Assembly (NCBI GenBank): GCA_024663395.1
Contig: JANFAH010000014.1
Coordinates: forward strand, 558,001-622,000
DNA length: 64,000 bases
Reading direction: 5' to 3'
From: Pisolithus tinctorius
Lineage: Eukaryota > Basidiomycota > Agaricomycetes > Boletales > Pisolithaceae
Shown: positions 23,384 through 33,492 of the stretch, in pieces
Position numbering within the stretch: position 1 is the stretch's first letter
Layout of the letters: every line of letters starts with the position of its first letter
Notes under the pieces: model-generated
The model's database searches: none
Told to the model about the DNA's origin: nothing
The model's input: the letters and a program-made list of their open reading frames with translations, nothing else
Translations under genes and position numbers: made by a program

Positions 23384-23770
23384 CGCAAACGCGATCAACA
23401 TTTTTGGCAACTACAACACGTCATTTTGGGGACATTCGGATGTGTCTCGCCAGAGCCTCCCCACCTCGAGGTAAACTATACTAAACATATACCGTTTCCT
23501 CTCCGTGCCCTTCAACTGACCTACCTCACCGTATTATTTATTGCCTAGGTTCGCAATGTCACGCAGACATCCGTTACGCTAGAGTGGCCTCTTATCAAAC
23601 TTGCAACCGCTAAACTACGGTCGTTGGATATATACAAAACTTCGCAGTGCATCGCCGCAATTCCGAGTCCGGTCACCCACACATCGACAAAGCTGTCCAG
23701 CCTTTCCCTCGAGAACAGGCACGTGCCTCAACTCTCTTCAACATCATCTACCTCAGTTCCACTCAGATGT
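23260..23770 (+). pseudogene. chs5-like (exomer component) gene fragment
   Basis: Two exons are clear. One reads LIEFPSVLLPPGTTTGTIVN ... SPEPPHLE. After an intron (about 23472-23549) the next reads VRNVTQTSVTLEWPLIKLAT then LRSLDIYKTSQCIAAIPSP and TSTKLSSLSLE. This is the start of Chs5 with its fibronectin type III domain; Chs5 is the exomer scaffold that carries chitin synthase from the trans-Golgi to the cell surface. Homology ends near 23770: the rest of FN3 and the BRCT domain are missing, and the region upstream of 23280 does not look like a Chs5 N-terminus. A gene fragment. Confidence 0.7.
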
Positions 23771-24099
23771 AGGGAATGATTGTCTACCATTGAGTCTTTG
23801 GTCTGCCTACGGGAGACTAACTCAGACGTGGCTCCGACGCATCCCGTAGCACGCCTCGGCCCACTTCTCCCCCTTCGTACACGTCTCCGAGTCCCTATTC
23901 ATCGAGGAACCTTACCGGAAGGCAGGACGCCAGGTGACCAGCCCCGCTATTTCGGTGGAGTATCGTTCGCCTTCAAGTCTATCCGGTTATGATGTTGGTT
24001 CGCCTTTGTCTTCAAGCCATACCCTTCCTTCTCCAACACCCACACAATCCCGTAATGTCGCCTTGCCCGCATTCGTTGCTTCTGACCCAAATCCCATCA
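23771..24099. other. Unassigned Pro/Ser-rich stretch
   Basis: Open in two frames, with low-complexity text such as SSSHTLPSPTPTQSRN. No domain seen. Lies between the chs5-like fragment and the split TIR element. Confidence 0.3.
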
Positions 24100-24135
24100 T
24101 TTCGCGTACGCATGCCGTTTTCGTGCGATTTTAAA
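24100..24135 (+). repeat. Left piece of a split copy of the 601-bp TIR element
   Basis: ATGCCGTTTTCGTGCGATTT and the following TAAATT match 12755-12780. The element's next bases (TCATTTTGGACAGG...) are found only at 25772, about 1.63 kb downstream. Confidence 0.6.
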
Positions 24136-24379
24136 TTCACCTTCCTGCGAAGCAAGGTTTCTGGATATTACCGGTAACGCCCGTGGTATACCGGTATTTG
24201 CCGTGCCCTCGCAGCCCCGGCGGTCCAAGCGTTCGATATTGCGGGTCAATATCACCACTCCGTTAACTCTCAGTTTCCGCCCAACACTTGGTAGCAGCCT
24301 GACAATCACCCAGTCCATGCCCTCTTCCGGAGGGCAGGTGGGGACGACGGCGTCACCTACGCTTCGGTAGGGTCTCCCG

Positions 24380-25690
24380 GTAAGTGGCCTTGCTCACGCC
24401 CACGTTCCACTAACACGCCCACCACCAGAATGGTCCAAAGGGTTCTCCGATCCTGGATCCATGCAAAACATGCCCCAGGCTTGACTTGACGCCCTCAATA
24501 AAGCCATCGCGGCTGGCAAGATTCCCGATGTTCCCGTCACCACTGCCCCCCCTGGTTCCAATCCGAAATACCCTGACGGCTATGATCCACTGAGTCCTGA
24601 CGTATGCTCTGCCACCTACCGGTGCAGGATTCCGGGAGATATATGGGATGGTCCCGATAGTTACCTTAGCCTCAACTTTGATGATGGTCCGCTGCCGGGG
24701 AGTGGTCATCGCGGACTGTGACTTCTTCTTTCGCCTTTTATTCATAACTCTACAGCCATCCCCCACGCTGTACAAATTCCTCAAGGAGAAAGATCAACAC
24801 GCAACACACTTCTACATCGGCATCAACATTCTTCAGTATCCCGACTGCTTCGAGATGGCGTGGGACAACGAGGACGATATTGCCGTTCATACGTGGACTC
24901 ATCCTTACATGACCACGAAGACAAATGAAGAGGTCCTCGTGGAACTTGGATGGACGATGCAGCTCATCCATACCTCGACGGCGGCATGAGTGCCTAAACA
25001 CTGGAGGCCGCCCTACGGCGATTCCGATATGCGTGTCCGTGCGATCGCCAACGAAGTATTGGGTCTCACTGCCATGATTTGGAACAAGGAGTAAGCCGTC
25101 GTACTCCTTTTTGACCTACCTTACTGCGTATCTCTCCATCCCTTATTACCAATGATTGGAGTCTCTCGGATCCGGTTCCTATCACAAGTATGGACAATAT
25201 CGCTACCCAAATGCATACGTGGTTGACCGGTAAATTTCCCACCACCATCAATCATTCCATAAAGCTCAGACAACAGCATCGTCCCAGGTCCCAAGAAACC
25301 CGGTCTCATCATCCTCGAGCACGAGATCTCTAACCAATCAGTGCAGGCCTTCATAGATGCTTGGGATCTGGTAGTCAGCAACGGGTGGAAGACGACGTCC
25401 GTCGCACAGATGGGAGGTGCTAGCACATACCAGAACTCCTGGAATGCGACTTCTCCGGTCACCCAGGCTGGGGTCGCCGACCTTTCGGTCCACCCACCGC
25501 CAGCGCAAGCGGTTGCATCCACTACGTCAGAGGTCATGCTGGTTGCCCTGCTCACTCGCTCAACCCCTATTCTATTGTAGGTCTAAAGTCAAGGTCATGT
25601 CGTTGCCGTCCGCCGCCGCTAAATCCAGTCGACCTAATAGCATAGGCAGCTTCTGTATAATTCACAAAATAGAAGACGATTAATGTGTGC
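24380..25690 (+). pseudogene. Chitin deacetylase (CE4, NodB domain) pseudogene
   Basis: The family removes acetyl groups from chitin in the fungal wall. Visible in order: PEWSKGFSDPGSMQNMPQA; a stop TGA at 24482-24484 where homologs have Trp; LDALNKAIAAGKIPDVPVTT; VCSATYRCRIPGDIWDGPD; NodB motif 1 (LNFDDGP); then after an intron SPTLYKFLKEKDQHATHFYI, motif 2 (AVHTWTHPYM), a second stop TGA at 24987-24989, motif 3 (KHWRPPYGDSDMRVRAIA), and C-terminal LIILEHEISNQSVQAFIDAW. The first stop fits a G-to-A change and the second a C-to-T change at CGA. Catalytic Asp and the two metal-binding His are present in the text, but the gene cannot make a full product. No signal peptide exon is seen. Confidence 0.8.
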
Positions 25691-25771
25691 GCTCGTCTGA
25701 GTGAGAGAATGCAAACAGCTCCGACAATTCGCAAGCAAGGTTTAGGCCACCAGCAGGCGGCATTTCCCGAG

Positions 25772-25880
25772 TCATTTTGGACAGGCCCACTGAGTGACTT
25801 GAAAACGATGTGATAAACGGCTTGGACGTTTTCACGGGCGCCAGTGCTGACTCAGCCTGTCAGACATCATTTCCCAACAT
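25772..25880 (+). repeat. Right piece of the split TIR-element copy
   Basis: TCATTTTGGACAGGCCCACT up to GTCAGACATCATTTCCC matches 12781-12900 with a few small gaps. Together with 24100-24135 it restores the order of the intact element's left part. Confidence 0.75.
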
Positions 25881-26142
25881 GCCAGAACAGGGTGGGGAGC
25901 ACTGATTGATTTCTGTGAAGGGGAAAAATAAGCGGTACATACTGAGTTTGGTGTTTCTGGCATTACCCATACCCAATCTCGTGCTGCTTCCATTCACGAG
26001 TCCATGTACTCGAACCGTGTCTCGTGCATTCGTCATGCCGCACGTAAAACTACATACATATCTCCTTGAGGTTTTCACAGGTTTTCACTCGGATTTCCCC
26101 CGCATCGGTTTCAATCGGCCAGGACTTACCTAATACCAGACA

Positions 26143-26649
26143 ATGAAAGCGAAAACGCCATCGTCGATCGAAAACGTGCCGTTGACGAGTGCGGTTAGGC
26201 CCGATAATCTACGACAAAGGCATATCCACACCGTCGCGAAAATGGAAAGTGTGTCTTCCAATACTACCGTAGGCGACGTTTACCTTGGCATGGATTTTCT
26301 GCACATGAGCAAGATACTGACCTTGAAGCTTGACCAGTTCAGTCTACGACATCTTGAGCAATTCCCCTATCTGGAGGCTGCTTGCTTGCAGGTTTTGGTT
26401 ATGGTAGAGGATGAGTTGCACAGGGTCGATGTCATACAGCAGGCTGCTTGGAATGGTTTTCCGAGGAGGGACCTTATTGCGAACTCGGGACAGATCCAAG
26501 GTGTGGGGCAGTGTGAGGGGGCCATACAGAGTGATGGTGATGAACAGAGCGAGGAAGTTGAGAAGAGTTTGTACGGTTCGCCCAACAAGGAGTCCTGTGT
26601 TTTTGTCAACACAGGTAAGCAAAATACCACCTTTTGCTATGTTTTCTGA
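26143..26649 (+). other. 168-codon open frame, no recognised function
   Basis: Contains a helical stretch (DFLHMSKILTLKLDQFSLRH) and normal CpG content. It begins within CGAAAAC-rich sequence resembling the right end of the TIR element, so it could be element-derived. No domain recognised; the opposite strand is also largely open. It may not be a gene. Confidence 0.25.
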
Positions 26650-27290
26650 GTATATTCAGAAGATGCCTATTTCCAAAGTATTGGAGTGTCCCACCCCACT
26701 GCTGTAGCGGGTAGTTTCTTGATTCTTTGCTTGAATCTCCTTTGTGGAATATCCCAAATGCAAAGCAGGTTTGTCTCTGGCAGCCTGAGCTTTATGATGT
26801 CCCACGTCATCAACAACATACAAGCTTTTGCAGATAGAAGATCCTTGCTGAAATTCCCAAGAGTTTAGTCTTTTCCTCCTTTTTTGTTTTTCTGCAAAGT
26901 CGTCTTAAGGACAAAAAGTAGTTGACAGCATGGTGTGTGCATGAATGGTAAATATATGACTGATGCGAGGCTTACAGGTACATATTATGCCTTTGTTTGC
27001 TTTGCCCCTCCTGACCTGCTCCTGTCATCTCACTAGGTGGGCCATTTTCATATAGGTACCTTTTCCTTACCCTCCTGACCTGTCTCTTGTCCATCTCGCT
27101 AGCTAAGTTATTTTTGATCACCTGGCCCATCTGCCATTTTTCTCATTCATCTCGCATCCTTACACATTTGGCTTTGTTTTTTGTCATGATTCCTCTGTAT
27201 GATATTACTTTTGTGCCTTTCTCTCTGCAATTCATCCAGGCTGCAGATGCTACACACTGCAGCCTTTCTTCACTATCTGAATCCCTTTCG
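26650..27290. other. CpG-poor transition zone without a gene
   Basis: Only about six CpGs in 640 bp. Short frames only. Leads into the CpG-free segment. Confidence 0.5.
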
Positions 27291-27499
27291 TACCTCAAAG
27301 CATCCTGGCCACATCAGCAAAACAATGATTTTCCCACAGTGTGACAGCTGCCACAGCATCACATGGTAGCACAGAGTGAACTTAGACATGAAATGCAGCT
27401 CTACATAACACTTAAACTGCTACACTAATGTATGAAACTGATTGCTTAGCTTGAGTAGATTCTAACAATACCATTTTTGTGCCCCAAAATGTGGTATTT

Positions 27500-28080
27500 A
27501 AATTTTTTTGCTCACTGTACAGAGGGGGACCTTTCTGTGACACTGTGGTGGGCTGTGTGGCTGTACAAGTGCCACAGTGTCACAGAAAACATGTTGCAAG
27601 ACATCCCCTGTTACCTTGAAGAACATGGGCCAAACACAGATGAATTGGTGAATTACATTTTCCCTGCAGATCTTATGGCTCAACCTGATGTGTGCATGAG
27701 ATGTGCCATACTATGACCTACCAATCATCAAGTTGATGACACCTACAACACCATCATGCTCAGCTGCCTTCAAATGTCTTCCATATCCTACCTTGCCCCT
27801 GACTCACTGAAAGAGGCTAACAATGCTGGGTTGGTGTCTCCTCAAGGTACTATGTTGGATTACATTGCCTCACATCCACCTCCTGGACTCCTACCACACT
27901 CTTTAGCTGTATGCATTGGTGGTCTTTATTGTCTCATGCAGAACTTTTCAATCAATCAGGGACTAGTGAAAAACTGTCACATCATTATCACTGCCTCTGG
28001 ATGTTAGCTGATTACTGTATGCATCATTCATGCTCAGAGAAAACATTGATCATGACCCTTTGACTGTGGATCTCTCACAG
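27500..28080 (+). pseudogene. Helitron helicase remnant
   Basis: Pif1/Helitron helicase text across two frames: LEEHGPNTDELVNYIFPADL then AQPDVCMRCAIL; one frame over NHQVDDTYNTIMLSCL, then YLAPDSLKEANNAG, PPGLLPHSLAVCIGGLYCLM and NFSINQGLVKNCHIIITASG. These match the region between helicase motifs IV and VI (ILAPTNxxVDEFN, YxSxDSIKE, PPHxLxLKxGxxVxLLRN, NGTR-type). Frames are broken at 27716 and 28007. No CpG is present. Replicase HUH and upstream helicase motifs were not found. Confidence 0.7.
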
Positions 28081-28894
28081 GACAATCCTGTACAGCTGGC
28101 TGCATTACTGAAAAAGTTCCTATGAGAGTTGCCAGAACTGTTGATGACATTCAAACTGTAAGTAAGGGACAAGATTTAATTGAAAAAAAATAGTAAACAG
28201 ATTTAAATAAGAACAATACCTACCAGTGAGTTTGATGATTCTCTGAGTCCCATTGCTTTCAAGGCTTTGCCTGCCTCTCAACCTACTTGCCCATGATCTC
28301 CTGGCTCAAGCATCCTGGTGTATGGATGCCTGTACTTGATGCCTATTGTAATTGTAGTACTGAATTTATTTTCATGCATTATAACTGAAAGAGAGCATGA
28401 ATGCCTGTATTGAGTTGAGGCAACATATATTGATGCTTGTGGTTACATTGTTCTAAGATATTGAATCAGTCCCTTTGAGAGGCACAAAGGAGTCTTTGAA
28501 CACAGGTCATTCAATGCACACAGTATGTAGTATTAAGTAGTGGACTACTGTATAGTTGTAGATCTTGTGACTGCCATTGCTTTCAAGTGCATTGCCACTT
28601 CAAGCCAAGCTGATCAGACTACCATCTGAGTGTCATCTGAGTATCTGGCAAAATGAGTGGCCAATTTTGAAATGGGGGTGCATGGATATAGTGGCCTGTG
28701 GGTGGTGATGGAACTAATTTTGCAGTGTTTGTAATTACAATTGTGGCTCCCCCTCATCCTCATCCTGCTGCTCCTGCCAGTGGTTGTCCCATGCATGGTC
28801 TGAGCCTCCCTATACCAAGTGCACATGCTTCCCCTACAGCTCTTCTTTAAATACAGCTTAGTACCAATTTAAGTGCCTTGAGGTCAAAACCTAT
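28081..28894. other. CpG-free stretch without a gene
   Basis: No protein motif recognised on either strand. Presumably decayed transposon sequence. Confidence 0.4.
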
Positions 28895-29620
28895 GTGTCA
28901 GGACCACTCACTCTGACAAACTCTGACACTGCCAGAGGGCTAGAATCAAAGTGCAGAGGAAGTCTGACAAAGCCAAGAGGCAGAAGTGGAGTGAAGGCAT
29001 TGGGTTCAGCTTGTGTGCTGCTCAAGTCTTGTAGGCAGCCAAAGGTGGGTTTCAAGGCTGCAAGAAAATTACAGTTTGGTGTCAAATCTGGTCAGCCTAA
29101 AGTGGATATGAAGTGCACAGCACCCCAAGATGAGCAGCAGCACAAGAACCTATGTGATGACTCAGAAGAAGAGAACATGTCTTTGTATGACACTGCAGAT
29201 CACAGCACAGTGCATGATATAGCAGATGATGATGTCATGGAGGAACCAACTTACTCTGCTCAATCAAGATTCCCCTTCCTCTGGTGCAATGTACAAAAAG
29301 GATTCAAAGTCAGATGCAAGATGCTTGGGATTAATCCAGTCATCACTGGCACATCCCATTTCTATCACATGTCCATGCCCCCCCCCAATGGCACTGAAGA
29401 GCAGGAAGTGGCATCCACTACCAGTAGGACCACTGTTCAGTCATGGTCTTGTGTCATGTGTGATTTGCATGGTACATTCAACAACCACACAGTGCTTCAC
29501 AAGCATCTCAGCTGGGACCACCCAGAAATTAATGTGAAGTGGAACACAGTGAGTGTTGATGCTTGGGTCACATGCTCCATCTCAAGCACTCCTAGGACTA
29601 CAGTGAGTTGTTGCTCTTGA
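28895..29620 (+). CDS. C2H2-like zinc-finger protein exon or remnant, CpG-free
   Basis: A 241-codon open frame. The first in-frame codon used (28895) is GTG, and the first ATG is near 29108, so the 5' end is uncertain and the frame is probably an exon. Near the end it encodes SWSCVMCDLHGTFNNHTVLH then KHLSWDHPEI, a Cys-x2-Cys...His-x5-7-His finger. The middle part is acidic (DDSEEENMSLYDTADH). After WNT a GTGAGT donor occurs, so the last 22 codons are probably intronic. A similar finger with HL-WDHPE occurs in uncharacterised Agaricomycete proteins. The frame survives although every CpG is gone. Confidence 0.45.
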   Translation: MSGPLTLTNSDTARGLESKCRGSLTKPRGRSGVKALGSACVLLKSCRQPKVGFKAARKLQFGVKSGQPKVDMKCTAPQDEQQHKNLCDDSEEENMSLYDTADHSTVHDIADDDVMEEPTYSAQSRFPFLWCNVQKGFKVRCKMLGINPVITGTSHFYHMSMPPPNGTEEQEVASTTSRTTVQSWSCVMCDLHGTFNNHTVLHKHLSWDHPEINVKWNTVSVDAWVTCSISSTPRTTVSCCS

Positions 29621-30369
29621 AGCATCCCTTGTACAAGCTCAGCCTTCAGATTTCAGAGTGGAGGTTGGAAGAGTGTTAGAATGGTGAGAGGGGAGAGGGG
29701 AGATTCAGAGGGATGGAAGGCAGAGGCCAGAGGACTGGATGCATTGCATGATTATATCAGCATAATTTGTGAGCTCTACAACAACACTCAACTACCATTA
29801 TCAGTACCAACCCACCACTGCCACCACCACCACCACCACATGATGACAATGACAGCCTGGAACATGTAATAATATACTCAATATTTCATCCAGAAGTAAT
29901 TTTTGATGTTTTGATCTATGATTTTCATGTGGAAAGACTTTATATCTGATTTGATTTTTTGTTGAAAAATATTTCACTGCATATTACATGTTTGTGCATA
30001 AAAAAGGCAGAATGTTTTTCAGATGAGCTTTAGCACACAATTCATTATTGCAGTACAATATTTGGGCTAAGTAAATACTTCCTACCTTTTAAACTTTCTG
30101 CTCACAAAAAAGCAGATTGTTAAATCAAAAAAAAAGTGAGATATATTGGAGAACTATTTACAATGTATCACACATATTGTACTCAAAATCATTCTGCTGA
30201 ACATCCATAATTATTTTATATGCAACAATTTAAGTTTTTCTGATAATATTTTGTGAGGCATGGTAGACAATACAAATCCTATATGTTTTTACAATATTTG
30301 TCACAAAAACATCCCAAATTAAAGAGTCTCATTTTTCAATCTTTTTTTAAAATGTTTTTAGCAAAGAAA
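29621..30369. other. AT-rich CpG-free tail
   Basis: Long A and T runs, no gene. Borders the Tnp2 transposase fragment. Confidence 0.5.
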
Positions 30370-32310
30370 TTGAGAAATGCTTCCAGTGATTGGGACCCCC
30401 GCCGGTGGATCTCTTACGGCCGATCAGTGGTTGCTTTTGGCAACCGTATATGGCCCGATCATCGTATGTTTCATCGACGCTTGACATCAAGCTCACAACT
30501 TATACAGGCATAGGTACCTCAGATTTGGGACAGTTATCTACCGCGCCAGACGTCTGATGAAGCACCCTTTCGCCGCATCTCCACGATTGAGCAGGCCGAA
30601 ACCGAGAAACAACAGGAAGCTTCCCGGAAGGCTAACAACAAGACGTCCCTCGCAGAAGCCAAGAAACGTGGAAGGGAAGCTTTTGAAACCGAAAAGTCCC
30701 ATATCGCGCAGGAGAATATGGCCATTGCCGAGGCAAAGAAGCAGGAAAAGCTCCAACAGCTGGTAGTAAAGCAAGCCGAGAAGGCGCGGCAGGCCGAAGT
30801 CAAACGAGTGAGTTTCACATACATCTTCGTGTACTTCTACGTACTACATATGGGTTTCCGTCCCAGGCGCAGAAGAAATGAAAGGCAGCGACCCAGATTG
30901 TCGAAGACTTGCCTGAAGGTCAGATACGTGGCCCACCTCCCCCTCCAGGCGATGCAGAGACACCCGAGGTTCCTGAAGACCGCAACGAGCAACTCAACCT
31001 TCATCCTACCGATCCGGCGAACTTTCTTAAGCTGTCCTTGGCCATCCGTATTCTCATCAAGCACACAATCAACGACCACGATATCGCCAAGGCTGATCGG
31101 TTACTACGTGAATACAACGTCGAGTTGATTAAGGTATGTCATCGCCCAGACTATACATCGATATTAATGACACTAATGTGCTTGAACTTAAGCTCTATGG
31201 ATCGAGTGCCATAAAGCCAAATCATCACTATTCCACACACGTCGGCAACTGCGCTCGCAACTTCGGACCGCTGCATGACTTCTGGACGTTTTTATTCGAG
31301 CGCCTTAACAAGGTTCTGAAGTCCTTCAAAGCGAACAACCACGCAAACGGCGAACTCGAGACGACCTTTTTCAAGGAGTTCCATCGCGCATGCGAGAGCT
31401 CGAGGGTGGTAAGTGCAACGCATTCGTAAATTGGAATACAAATACTATTTTACTGACTACGGAACTCTAGATCTATTCTCTGCGTGCCAATCCCGTGAAA
31501 TCCCTCGGCTCAGAAGCTGCACGAATCATGCAGAAGGCTACGCACGAGGAACATGGAACCGTTGCAGGGCTTGCTGCCCTCTGCAACGATCTTGATGAGG
31601 TCAGCGCAGATGGTGAGTTACCCTTGGCGCAGAACGAATGGATGGCCGTCTGACCATAGACTGCATAGCCGGGATAACTTACTCCCTAAGTCCACGCTGT
31701 CATGAAAACGTCTTCTCATCAGAAACTTATCGATTACTTGCTCGTACACTCAACGCGCACTTTCCGCTTTCACCGGTGCACTGCCAACACGAGCGGCCAA
31801 CTACTCCTCGCAGTATTCCTCTCAATCCCAACGGCATCTTCTATGACTATGTTGTGATAAACGGAAAGCGATTTCATGCTTCAAGAGCAGTCGGCACTCA
31901 CCGGTCTTCCCTAGTTCACGTCATGATACCAGGTCAGGTACCTACACACGGCTATGGAGAGATACTGGAGATCTTTCAGCTGGATCAACCCTTACACGAT
32001 GGGAAGCAACGCTTATGGTTTGCGCACATGCGATGGTTCAAGCCGTACCACGGGAACCAAAGGACAATTTGGGACGACTTGTACGTTGTCCTATTTGACC
32101 TACTAACCATCGTTCGCACTAACATCATGAAGTTCTGCCTTAGATGTCCGATTATGGGAGCTCGGGGAATACCAAATGCAAGAATCACGCCTCCCTTCGC
32201 TCGTGGAATTCGACTGGATTGGTAACTTACTGGCATTAACTGTTGTTTCACTCGGAGAGGATCAGCGCAAGGTGTGGGCAACAGTAGACCTTGCAAAGGT
32301 GCGTAGCGTT
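30370..32310 (+). pseudogene. CACTA-type Tnp2 transposase, 3' part
   Basis: The frame starts abruptly at EMLPVIGTPAGGSLTADQWL; then PII|VPQIWDSYLP across a GTATGT...CATAG intron; a charged coiled-coil (EKQQEASRKANNKTSLAEAK ...); LNLHPTDPANFLKLSLAIRI; after another intron KPNHHYSTHVGNCARNFGPL, DFWTFLFERLNKVLKSFKAN and NHANGELETTFFKEFHRACE; then FYDYVVINGKRFHASRAVGT, GYGEILEIFQLDQ and HMRWFKP; finally DVRLWELGEYQMQ and VWATVDLAK. This is the C-terminal half (DUF4218-like and following regions) of Agaricomycete Tnp2. The catalytic N-terminal half is missing; the join to CpG-free DNA lies at about 30370. One TGA near the AQKK segment may be a lesion. Confidence 0.75.
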
Positions 32311-32484
32311 ATCGTTTACTGATACCCAGCTCGCTACTCAATCAATACTCAGTAACTGGAGTCTAGACGTTCATGTATTACAAGGATGGATGGTAAATTA
32401 AACATGATGTTTGTTAATTTTGTAACAGAGCGTCACAAATCCTACAACATGCGTTGCTCAGAACACGAACAGCAAAGCAAAGTT

Positions 32485-33085
32485 TCAATACTCGTTTTCA
32501 TCATCCGATGACCCATTTTCATTAGACGTCTTGAGCCATTCATCCAATTCTTTGAGGTAGGTGGCATCCGCCTCGAAAAGCTCTTCTTGGTTGACGCGAG
32601 AATAGAAGCCTTTTAGCCAGCTGATGCCCTCGTGCACCACCATTCCCGGGTGTTCATCTAACCACCTCTCGTCTACCATCGCCCTGAAGACCATGGCCTT
32701 TGCCGGTGGCATGTCGCGACTCAAATGCTTCGGGGCGACGTCAAAGACCCGTTTGTGCACCTTCTTCGTGGTTTTGCGACGTTTACGCTGTGGTTCCTGA
32801 TTCGTATTGCTAGTATTCGCGTTCAGGTCCTCAGTTACATCTTGCCACTGCTTCGTGGCATGCAAGCTGAGATAGCGCAGAAATGCAACATACTAATATG
32901 GCCGGATTCGTGAGTCACCTTTGCCGCTCAGATATGAATTTAACTTACATCGACTGAGCGCCAAGCCTGACCTACAACCCAGTTTGCAGATTGCCCAACC
33001 TCTGCATCCTTCCTTCGCTGGAGCGTGTCGTCGCTAACCTCGTCGTCGTTGCAGCTGATAATATCAGATCCGAGGTCGGTAAGGA
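32485..33085 (-). pseudogene. Uncharacterised Agaricomycete gene, 3' part (split by the retrotransposon)
   Basis: Minus-strand exons: TDLGSDIISCNDDEVSDDTL then WVVGQAWRSVDV; an intron (GTAAGT...TATTAG); then YVAFLRYLSLHATKQWQDV, a basic stretch (QRKRRKTTKKVHKRVFDV), KAMVFRAMVDERWLDEHPGM and ISWLKGFYSRVNQEELFEAD, ending at 32485 in an acidic tail. The pattern is one I recognise from a family of Agaricomycete proteins without known function. The upstream exons lie beyond the LTR element, at 38937-40641. Confidence 0.65.
33081..33085 (+). repeat. Target-site duplication AAGGA (left)
   Basis: Matches AAGGA at 38937-38941 on the other side of the LTR element. Confidence 0.9.
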
Positions 33086-33479
33086 TGTTACGATACGTAC
33101 TCTTTTCTTTTCGTTTCTTTCCTTTTCGTCTTATCTAATCTTTGCGTCTTATCTTGTCTCTCGGACTCGGCCCGGACTCCGGTCTGGGCCTTGCCTCACC
33201 TTTACCTTGCTTCCTCCTTCTGGTACGTTCCGCTCCACTGTGACATCGTTATGACATCACTATGATGTCATGGACCTCATGTACACCTCACCGTTGCCTC
33301 ATGTACTGTAGTATAAGTACCGTTGCTCAATCACCCAACTAGCTCTAAGCTAGTTCATTTGGGTCTTCGAGTCCTAAAGTCGCCTGCTTCTAAGCCGTCT
33401 CCTCCTTCTTCTCTCTTCTTCTTTCTGTTGGTTCTTGGTGCGAGCCTACAACAAACCCTGTTGTTTAGGTCTCGTCACA
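33086..33479 (+). repeat. 5' LTR
   Basis: 394 bp, TG...CA type ends. Contains a TATA-like TATAAG at 33312-33317. Confidence 0.95.
33312..33317 (+). promoter_or_regulatory. Probable TATA box of the LTR promoter
   Basis: TATAAG, about 30-35 bases upstream of an AAGCTAGTTCA word (33347-33357) whose complement lies just after the LTR. That spacing would place the transcript start at or near this word. Confidence 0.5.
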
Positions 33480-33480
33480 C

Positions 33481-33492
33481 TTGAACTAGCTT
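33481..33492 (+). promoter_or_regulatory. Primer-binding site, probably self-primed
   Basis: TTGAACTAGCTT begins one base after the LTR. Eleven of these bases (33482-33492) are perfectly complementary to AAGCTAGTTCA at 33347-33357 in the same LTR, near the predicted 5' end of the RNA. This is the arrangement known for Tf1-type self-priming elements. No tRNA 3'-end complement was recognised. Confidence 0.6.

Larger units (their letters stand above)
27291..30399. other. Segment with no CpG dinucleotide (3.1 kb)
   Basis: Read line by line, no CG occurs between the CG at 27289-27290 and the CG at 30400-30401. C and G are both common here and GC dinucleotides, TG and CA are frequent. Flanks beyond 30400 immediately return to normal CpG density. 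The segment holds a Helitron helicase remnant, a zinc-finger-type ORF and an AT-rich tail (about 29870-30370), and includes a (CCA)n run near 29820. Confidence 0.9.

Noticed and set aside
23260..25690. A functional chitin gene cluster (chs5 plus chitin deacetylase)
   Set aside because: Both are broken fragments with different histories: one in an inverted repeat, one apparently inside a split transposon. Proximity is probably chance.
26344..26630. Minus-strand frame opposite the 168-codon ORF
   Set aside because: No motif on either strand; neither could be preferred as a gene with confidence.
29815..29845. (CCA)n run as a functional poly-His or poly-Pro tract
   Set aside because: Lies outside supported coding sequence; a simple repeat.
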